Shown here one piece after another: positions 23,610-28,856 of a stretch of DNA of 28,856 bases (its first letter is position 1; each line of letters opens with the position of its first letter). This DNA comes from CAIUVD01 sp044338255 (GTDB taxonomy: Bacteria > Planctomycetota > UBA11346). Under the pieces are notes generated by a model. That model was not told the DNA's origin. It worked only from the letters and a program-made list of their open reading frames with translations, and searched no databases. The position numbers and the translations under genes are program-made. The stretch spans positions 1 through 28,856 of the forward strand of contig JBIILZ010000044.1 of NCBI GenBank assembly GCA_044338255.1, in the 5' to 3' direction.

Positions 23610-23633
23610 TTGCATCGCTTAATCACGATGCAA
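23610..23633. promoter_or_regulatory. Dyad upstream of the ArsR-methyltransferase/metH genes
   Basis: TTGCATCG (23610-23617) and CGATGCAA (23626-23633) are perfect 8-bp inverted arms around CTTAATCA. The dyad ends 10 bases before the ATG of the regulator gene, a position that fits autoregulation by the encoded ArsR-type protein. A further CGATG follows the right arm directly. No metH leader riboswitch can fit, because only 19 bases separate metH from the regulator gene. Confidence 0.6.
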
Positions 23634-23643
23634 CGATGTAAGC

Positions 23644-24567
23644 ATGGCCGATCTCGGTGAACTTCTGCGTCTGCTGGCTGACGACACGCGCCTGCGCATC
23701 CTGCATTTGCTCGAGGCCGAGCCGTTGACCGTCGCCGAATTGCAAGACGTCCTCGAACTTGGACAAAGCTCGATCAGCGGCCATCTCGCGAAGCTGAAAA
23801 CCGTAGGCCTGATCCACGACGTCGCCGAGGGCTCGGCCCGCCGCTATCGCCCGCGCAGCGATCTCGATGCCGCGCTCAAGGCCACCTGGGAAGCCGTCCA
23901 CGGCCTCTCGCAGAGCGATCCGCGCCTGACCACCGACCGCGCCCGCGCACGCGTCATCCTCGCCCGCCGCGGCGAGGACTGGGTGGTGTCGGTGGCCGGC
24001 AGTCTGCATCGCGAGTACGCACCGGGACGGACCTGGGACAGCCTCTGTCGCGGCCTGCTGAGCTTCGCCCGCTTCGGGCGCTGCATCGATGTCGGCGCCG
24101 GCGACGGCTCGCTGATCGAGCTGCTCGCGCCGCGGGCGACGCGCCTGGAATGCATCGATCCGACGCCGGCGATGATCCACGCCGGACAGCAACGCACCGC
24201 CGCCCTCGGCTTCAAGCAGGTGCACTGGCATGCAGCGCCCGCCGAGGCCCTGCCGTTTGCCGATGGCGTCGCCGACAGCGTGCTTTTCCTGCAATCGCTG
24301 CAATACGTCGACCGCCCGGAAAAGGCCCTCGCCGAAGCCGTGCGCGTGCTCGCCCCCGGCGGCCAGTTGCTGGTGCTGACCCTTCTGCGCCACGACCACG
24401 ACGAAGCCCAACGCTATGGCCATCGCCATCGCGGCTTCACCGCCGCCGAACTCACCCGCTGGTGCGGCGGCCTGACCACCCACGTCGAGACCCTGCCCGC
24501 CGAATTGCGCCCGCCGCGCTTCCAACCTTTGCTCCTGTCTGCCTCGAAAGGACTGAAGCCGGCGTAA
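23644..24567 (+). CDS. ArsR-family regulator fused to a SAM-dependent methyltransferase domain
   Basis: This 307-aa protein has an ArsR/SmtB winged helix at about 4-72 (LLRLLADDTRLRILHLLEAE, then LGQSSISGHLAKLKTVGLIH) without the Cys metal-binding motif of metal sensors. A class I methyltransferase domain follows from about 145: CIDVGAGDGSLIELL with GAGDGS at 151-156, then ECIDPTPAMI, and ALPFADGVADSVLFLQSLQY. Such fusions are often found beside methionine-cycle genes, and ArsR-type SahR regulators respond to S-adenosylhomocysteine. A SAM- or SAH-sensing role here is inference from the domain and from metH 19 bases downstream. The nearby dyad is a natural operator. Confidence 0.88.
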   Translation: MADLGELLRLLADDTRLRILHLLEAEPLTVAELQDVLELGQSSISGHLAKLKTVGLIHDVAEGSARRYRPRSDLDAALKATWEAVHGLSQSDPRLTTDRARARVILARRGEDWVVSVAGSLHREYAPGRTWDSLCRGLLSFARFGRCIDVGAGDGSLIELLAPRATRLECIDPTPAMIHAGQQRTAALGFKQVHWHAAPAEALPFADGVADSVLFLQSLQYVDRPEKALAEAVRVLAPGGQLLVLTLLRHDHDEAQRYGHRHRGFTAAELTRWCGGLTTHVETLPAELRPPRFQPLLLSASKGLKPA

Positions 24568-24586
24568 GCCGTCCCAGCCAACCTCC

Positions 24587-27500
24587 ATGCCTAATCACGA
24601 CCAGCCCAATCACGACCAGCCCAATCACGACCAGCCCAATCACGACCAGCCGAACCACCAGTGCGACAGCAGCTGTCCGCATCACCGCCACATTCCCGTC
24701 GGATCCGGCTGGGGCGATGATCCCTTGAACCACCTCGGCTACCGCCGTGATGCGCGCGCTGATCTGCTGCCGTACCTCGGTGCGCTGCGCGAAAAGGTGC
24801 TGATCTATGACGGCGGCACCGGTACCCAGCTGTTCACCTTCGATCTCACCGAAGCCGACTACGGCGGCAAGGAGACCGAAGGCTGCCCGGAGATCCTGCT
24901 CGAAACGCGGCCCGAGATCATGCCGCAGATCCATCGTCGCTACCTCGAAGCCGGCGCCAATGTCGTCGAGACCAATTCCTTCGGCGCCATGCCGCACGTG
25001 CTTGCCGAATTCGGCATCGCTCACCGCGCCGAGGAACTCGCCCAGCTGGCGGCCTCGGTGGCCAAGGCCGCGACCCGCGAATTCGACAGTAAGGATGATC
25101 CGCGTTTCGTCGCCGGCGCCATCGGGCCGGGCACCAAGATCATCTCGCTCGGCCACATCTCGTGGCAGGAGCTGTACGACAGCTACGTCGTCGGCTGCCG
25201 CGGCCTGATCCGCGGCGGTGCCGACCTCATCCTCATCGAGACCTGCCAGGACATCCTGCAGATCAAATGCGCGACCCTCGCCGCCCGCGAGGCGATGCGC
25301 CAACTCGGCCGCGAAGTCCCCATCCAGGCCCAGGTGACGGTCGAGACCACCGGCCAGATGCTCGCCGGCACCGACATCGCCGGCGCCCTCACGGCCCTCG
25401 AATCGCTGCCCATCGACGTCATCGGCATGAACTGCGCCACCGGTCCGGATCTCATGGATCCGCACATCCGCTACCTCGGCCAAAACAGTACGCGCTGGGT
25501 CAGTTGCCTGCCCAACGCCGGCCTGCCACGCAACGTCGGCGGCCGGGCGGTGTTCGATCTGACGCCGGCCGAACTCGCCAAATGGCATCGCAAATTCATC
25601 ACCGAATACGGCATCAATACCGTCGGTGGCTGCTGCGGCACCAATCCGGATCACATCCGTGCGGTGACCGCGGCGTGCAAGGGTCTGACTCCCGGCCGCG
25701 CTCGCCCGAACTCGTTCACGCCCTCGCTGTCGTCGCTCTATGGGACCACGCCATTGGTGCAGGACACCGGCATCCTGCTCATCGGCGAACGCACCAACGC
25801 CACCGGCTCGAAGGCCTTCCGTGAGCTGATGTTCAAGGGCGACATGGACGGCATGGTATCCCTTGCCCAGGAGCAGGTTGCTGAAGGCAGCCACGTGCTC
25901 GACGTCTCGGTGGCGTGGACCGGCCGCGACGAAAAGAAGGAGATGGGCGAGGTCATGGCGCGTTTCGCCACCGCCGTGCAGATTCCGATCATGGTCGACT
26001 CGACGCAGACCGATGTCCTCGAAGAGGCGCTCAAGCACCTCGGCGGGCGCGCCATCATCAATTCAATCAACCTTGAGGACGGCGAGGAGAAACTCGATAC
26101 GGTCTGCCGTCTGGCCAAGCGCTACGGCGCAGCGCTGGTGGCCCTGACCATCGACGAAGACCGCGAAGCGGGCATGGCCAAATCGGTCGAGCGCAAGCTG
26201 GCGATCGCCGAGCGCATCTATCGCCTGGTCACCGAGCGCCACGGCATCCCCGGCTCGGCGATCCTCTTCGACCTGCTGACCTTCCCCATCACCCAAGGTG
26301 ACGAGGACACCCGCAAGCTCGGCCTGTGGACCCTCGAAGGCATCGCCGCCGTCAAGGCGCGCTTCCCCGATGTCGGCTTCACCCTCGGCCTGTCGAATAT
26401 CTCCTTCGGCGTCAAACCCAATGCCCGCCGGGTGCTCAATTCAGTGTACCTCGACGAGGCCATCCAGCGTGGCCTAACTTCGGCCATCCTCAACGCCTCG
26501 AAGATCCTGCCCATCAGCCAGATCCCCGAGGCCGAGCTGAAGCTCTGCCGCGACCTGATCTATGATCGTCGCGAGTTCTCCGCCGACGGTGAATGCACCT
26601 ACGATCCGCTGTTCAAGTTCGTCGACCATTTCACCAACGCCGGCACCAGCCAAGCGGCGCAGGTCGAATCGACGGAGAAGCTGCCGATCACCGAGCGCCT
26701 CAGGCGGCGCATCGTCGACGGCAAGAAGATTGGCATCGGCATCGACCTCGACGAAGCCATGGCCGGGGGCATGAAGCCGCTCGACATCATCAATCAGCAC
26801 CTGCTCGAGGGCATGAAGACCGTCGGCGAGCTGTTCGGCTCGGGCAAGATGCAGCTACCGTTCGTGCTGCAATCAGCCGAGACCATGAAGACCGCGGTCA
26901 AGCACCTCGAGCCGCACATGGACCGCGTCGCCGGCAGCCAGAAGGGCACCATGGTCTTGGCGACGGTGAAGGGCGATGTCCACGACATCGGCAAGAACCT
27001 CGTCGACATCATCCTCACCAACAACGGCTACAAGGTCATCAACCTCGGCATCAAGCAGCCGATCGATGAGATCATGAAGGCCGTCGAGCTGCATAAGCCC
27101 GACACCATCGGCATGTCCGGCCTGTTGGTGAAATCGACGGTGGTGATGAAGGAGAACCTCGAGTATCTCCAGGCTCGCGGACTGTCGCCGCAGGTCATCC
27201 TCGGCGGCGCGGCGCTGAACCGCGCCTACGTCGAGAACGACCTGCGGGCGCTGTACCACGCCGAACCTGGCGCCGAGAAGAAGCATCCGCACCAGGTGTG
27301 GTACGCAGCCGATGCCTTCGACGGCCTGCAGCTTATGGACGAGCTCTGCGAGCAGATCCCGCGCGAGCAGTTCAAGCTCACGACCAAGGTCGCACGCGTG
27401 GCCAAGGTCAAGACCGCGCACGAGATCCTCGAGGAAAAACTCCTCGTCGGCACCGCCTACGTGCCCTCGGACACGCCCCCACCGCCGCGCATCCCCAAGC

Positions 27501-28348
27501 CACCGTTCTGGGGCCGGCGCATCGTCGACGCCAATGAATTGGACCTGCCGACCATCACCAGCCACATCAACAAAAACGCCCTGTTCCGTGGACAGTGGGG
27601 CTTCCGCCAGGGCCAAGAACTGAGCAAGGAGCAGTGGCAGGAGATGGTCGACCGAGAAGCGGAGCCGGTGCTCAAGCGCTGGGTCGCCACCGCCACCAAA
27701 AACCAGATGCTGGCACCAGCGGTGGTCTACGGCTTCTGGCCGTGCTACAGCGAACGCAACGATCTGGTGATCCTCAACCCCGACACCGGCAAAGAGTGCG
27801 CCCGCTTCAACCTCCCGCGGCAGATGGAGCCGAAGTCCGGCCATCTGTGCATCGCCGATTTTTTCCGGCCCAAGGGCGCTCCCGCCCTCGGCGACGAGCA
27901 GTCGTGGTATCCACCGGCAGCGTGGGCTGCCGGCGCCCGCGACCTGTTCGCCTGCCACGTGGTGACCATGGGCCACATCGCCAGTCAGCACTGCCAGCGG
28001 CTATTCAAAAACGATGACTACCAGGAGTACCTGTACTTCTACGGCCTATCGGTGGAAAGCGCCGAAGGCCTCGCCGAGTACTGGCACAAGCAGATCCGCC
28101 GCCAGCTCGACATCGCCCAGGACGACGCAACCACCCTCGACGGCCTGTTCACCCAGCACTACCAGGGTTCGCGCTACTCGTTCGGCTATCCCGCCTGCCC
28201 GCGCCTGGAAGACCAACGCATGCTCCAGGAGCTGCTGGGCTGGAAGGACATCGGCATCGAGCTCTCGGAAGAGTTCCAGCTCGATCCCGAACAGTCGACC
28301 TCGGCGATCATCCTCCACAACCCGGCTGCCAAGTATTTTAATTTGTAA
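24587..28348 (+). CDS. metH: Cobalamin-dependent methionine synthase
   Basis: This 1253-aa enzyme methylates homocysteine with 5-methyl-THF via B12. After an unusual His-rich leader (1-40), the homocysteine domain runs about 68-370, with YDGGTGTQ near 75, zinc ligands Cys in NCATGPD (about 283) and the CC pair in GGCCGTNPDH (about 349). The pterin domain is about 390-650 (GERTNATGSKAF, NSINLEDGEEK). The cobalamin cap and B12 domains are about 690-940, with the lower-ligand His in GDVHDIGKNLVDI (about 798). The C-terminal SAM-reactivation domain carries SRYSFGYPACP near 1200. All modules are present and length is normal (E. coli 1227 aa). The ATG at 24587 lacks a clear Shine-Dalgarno. It probably forms an operon with the ArsR-methyltransferase gene. 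Confidence 0.96.
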   Translation: MPNHDQPNHDQPNHDQPNHDQPNHQCDSSCPHHRHIPVGSGWGDDPLNHLGYRRDARADLLPYLGALREKVLIYDGGTGTQLFTFDLTEADYGGKETEGCPEILLETRPEIMPQIHRRYLEAGANVVETNSFGAMPHVLAEFGIAHRAEELAQLAASVAKAATREFDSKDDPRFVAGAIGPGTKIISLGHISWQELYDSYVVGCRGLIRGGADLILIETCQDILQIKCATLAAREAMRQLGREVPIQAQVTVETTGQMLAGTDIAGALTALESLPIDVIGMNCATGPDLMDPHIRYLGQNSTRWVSCLPNAGLPRNVGGRAVFDLTPAELAKWHRKFITEYGINTVGGCCGTNPDHIRAVTAACKGLTPGRARPNSFTPSLSSLYGTTPLVQDTGILLIGERTNATGSKAFRELMFKGDMDGMVSLAQEQVAEGSHVLDVSVAWTGRDEKKEMGEVMARFATAVQIPIMVDSTQTDVLEEALKHLGGRAIINSINLEDGEEKLDTVCRLAKRYGAALVALTIDEDREAGMAKSVERKLAIAERIYRLVTERHGIPGSAILFDLLTFPITQGDEDTRKLGLWTLEGIAAVKARFPDVGFTLGLSNISFGVKPNARRVLNSVYLDEAIQRGLTSAILNASKILPISQIPEAELKLCRDLIYDRREFSADGECTYDPLFKFVDHFTNAGTSQAAQVESTEKLPITERLRRRIVDGKKIGIGIDLDEAMAGGMKPLDIINQHLLEGMKTVGELFGSGKMQLPFVLQSAETMKTAVKHLEPHMDRVAGSQKGTMVLATVKGDVHDIGKNLVDIILTNNGYKVINLGIKQPIDEIMKAVELHKPDTIGMSGLLVKSTVVMKENLEYLQARGLSPQVILGGAALNRAYVENDLRALYHAEPGAEKKHPHQVWYAADAFDGLQLMDELCEQIPREQFKLTTKVARVAKVKTAHEILEEKLLVGTAYVPSDTPPPPRIPKPPFWGRRIVDANELDLPTITSHINKNALFRGQWGFRQGQELSKEQWQEMVDREAEPVLKRWVATATKNQMLAPAVVYGFWPCYSERNDLVILNPDTGKECARFNLPRQMEPKSGHLCIADFFRPKGAPALGDEQSWYPPAAWAAGARDLFACHVVTMGHIASQHCQRLFKNDDYQEYLYFYGLSVESAEGLAEYWHKQIRRQLDIAQDDATTLDGLFTQHYQGSRYSFGYPACPRLEDQRMLQELLGWKDIGIELSEEFQLDPEQSTSAIILHNPAAKYFNL
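24593..24652 (+). repeat. 15-bp coding tandem repeat, four units, at the 5' end of metH
   Basis: The unit AATCACGACCAGCCC occurs four times, with one base changed in the last copy, and encodes NHDQP repeats at residues 3-22 of MetH. A fifth, partial unit (NHQ) follows, then CDSSCPHHRH. The leader is thus His-, Asp- and Cys-rich. Confidence 0.92.
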
Positions 28349-28352
28349 CCTT

Positions 28353-28390
28353 CAGGGCTGCGCCCTACGGCCTTCGGCCTACTTTTTTTG
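28353..28390 (+). terminator. Probable metH terminator built from the repeated hairpin motif
   Basis: AGGGCTGCGCCCT (5-bp stem) and GGCCTTCGGCC (4-bp stem) stand side by side, followed by TACTTTTTTTG. The second hairpin plus seven T residues fits a Rho-independent terminator just after the metH stop. The same double hairpin recurs three times downstream, so it may be a dispersed repeat used as a terminator. Confidence 0.6.
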
Positions 28391-28526
28391 TCAGGGCTGC
28401 GCCCTACGGCCTTCGGCCTACCCCGGACTTTGTCGCGACTCGTTTTCAGCGGAGACGCTGAAAACGTGGCGGGATCGGCTGCGCCGATTTTATCCCGCCA
28501 GCGTCTCTCGGCGTCCGATTGCGTCA
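28382..28526 (+). repeat. Structured 145-bp direct repeat, copy 1
   Basis: This copy is matched at a constant offset of 205 bases by 28587-28731, with two differences seen by eye. It contains the double-hairpin motif (28392-28420), a perfect 11-bp-arm hairpin CGTTTTCAGCG-gaga-CGCTGAAAACG (28441-28466), and a nested stem with arms TGGCGGGAT and ATCCCGCCA (28467-28475, 28492-28500) enclosing ATCGGC-tgc-GCCGAT. GAGACGCTG and CAGCGTCTC offer an alternative pairing. No protein-coding function is likely. Confidence 0.85.
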
Positions 28527-28531
28527 GGCTT

Positions 28532-28586
28532 CAGGGCTGCGCCCTACGGCCTTCGGCCTACCCCGGACTTTGTCGTGACTCGTTTT
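28532..28586 (+). repeat. Partial copy of the structured repeat
   Basis: This segment repeats the double-hairpin motif and the following CCCCGGACTTTGTCG...ACTCGTTTTC stretch, but it stops before the large hairpins and runs directly into the second full copy. Confidence 0.85.
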
Positions 28587-28731
28587 CTTTTTTTGTCAGA
28601 GCTGCGCCCTACGGCCTTCGGCCTACCCCGGACTTTGTCGTGACTCGTTTTCAGCGGAGACGCTGAAAACGTGGCGGGATCGGCTGCGCCGATTTTATCC
28701 CGCCAGCGTCTCTCGGCGTCCGATTGCGTCA
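28587..28731 (+). repeat. Structured 145-bp direct repeat, copy 2
   Basis: This copy is nearly identical to copy 1, with a variant CAGAGCTG in its hairpin motif, and it includes both large hairpins (28646-28671 and 28672-28705). Similarity to copy 1 ends exactly after GCGTCA at 28731, where sequence resembling a mobile-element end begins. Confidence 0.85.
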
Positions 28732-28856
28732 TGTGGAGTCTCAAAACCTTGGCCGGTCCAGTCTCAATACTCTGGCCAGTTGTTGGGGTTGGTGTAGCGG
28801 TCTGATCAGGTTTGGCTATGGTGCAGGTGTGCCGGTCGGAGGGAGGAACCCAGGTG
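28732..28856 (+). mobile_element. Possible left end of an IS21-like insertion sequence
   Basis: The segment starts with TG at the exact point where similarity between the two 145-bp repeats stops. It opens with two 23-bp imperfect tandem repeats (28737-28759 and 28760-28782, both starting AGTCTCAA and sharing TGGCC). Multiple subterminal repeats are typical of IS21-family ends. At the window edge, GGAGGGAGG precedes a GTG at 28854 that could start istA, at a distance from the tip that suits the family. No transposase sequence is visible, so this is inference. Confidence 0.35.

Noticed and set aside
24568..24586. Cobalamin or SAM riboswitch before metH
   Set aside because: Only 19 bases separate metH from the upstream coding sequence, too short for either riboswitch.
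24452..26038. Long minus-strand open frame of 528 codons opposite metH
   Set aside because: MetH domains are unambiguous on the other strand; the antisense protein is His/Gly/Asp-rich noise typical of reversed high-GC codons.
28014..28666. Plus-strand open frames over the metH end and the 3' repeats (QGCALRPSAY-type peptides)
   Set aside because: The peptides are translations of the hairpin repeats in different frames and repeat with the DNA; there is no start context or domain.
28353..28731. CRISPR array or integron attC cassette array
   Set aside because: Repeat spacing is irregular, spacers are themselves repeats, there are no cas genes, and no attC core sites (GTTRRRY) are seen.

Overview
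High-GC bacterial chromosomal DNA. The host is almost certainly Gram-negative: it carries both LptF/LptG-type LPS export permeases and most of a lipid A aminoarabinose (Arn) pathway. A ThuA-like protein next to a Gfo/Idh/MocA oxidoreductase, and an ECF sigma factor coupled to a VWA/YfbK-type protein, are combinations common in the Planctomycetota/Verrucomicrobiota/Lentisphaerota group. The sequence alone does not fix the phylum.

Layout. (1) 1-1124: one end of an IS3-family element, minus strand. It sits in the decayed C-terminal remnant of an alpha/beta hydrolase (about 1122-1310). (2) 1311-6188: a likely lysine-degradation locus. An unassigned 453-aa protein (minus), possibly a distant VOC-fold 2-oxoadipate dioxygenase, faces a saccharopine/lysine dehydrogenase and an ALDH7-type aminoadipate-semialdehyde dehydrogenase (plus) across a symmetric inverted repeat. 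A biotin ligase follows and converges, with overlapping 3' ends, on an AlaA-like aminotransferase (6173-7408, minus). (3) 7447-10512: an ECF sigma factor gene with an ECF-like promoter, coupled by ATGA to an 807-aa membrane-anchored VWA protein, closed by a perfect hairpin. (4) 10558-11076: apt.

(5) 11133-19586, minus strand: eight tightly coupled genes, in transcription order arnE-like, arnC, formyltransferase (first half of ArnA), UDP-glucuronate decarboxylase (second half of ArnA), arnT, arnD, lptF, lptG. Most junctions are 1-4 bp overlaps. The genes build, deformylate, flip and transfer L-Ara4N and also encode the LPS export permease pair. ArnA is split into two proteins, and arnB, the essential aminotransferase, is absent from the window.

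(6) 19705-21617: Gfo/Idh/MocA oxidoreductase and ThuA-like genes (minus), preceded by two perfect LacI/CRE-type palindromes. (7) 21778-28348, plus strand: trmB, an unrecognised 352-aa gene, an ArsR-type regulator fused to a SAM methyltransferase, and B12-dependent methionine synthase metH. (8) 28349-28856: no protein gene recognised. It holds a probable metH terminator made of a repeated hairpin motif, a duplicated 145-bp structured repeat, and what may be the left end of an IS21-like element that interrupts the second copy.

A recurring oddity is the presence of short in-frame tandem repeats (12-18 bp units) near the ends of unrelated proteins (BirA, the VWA protein, ThuA, MetH).
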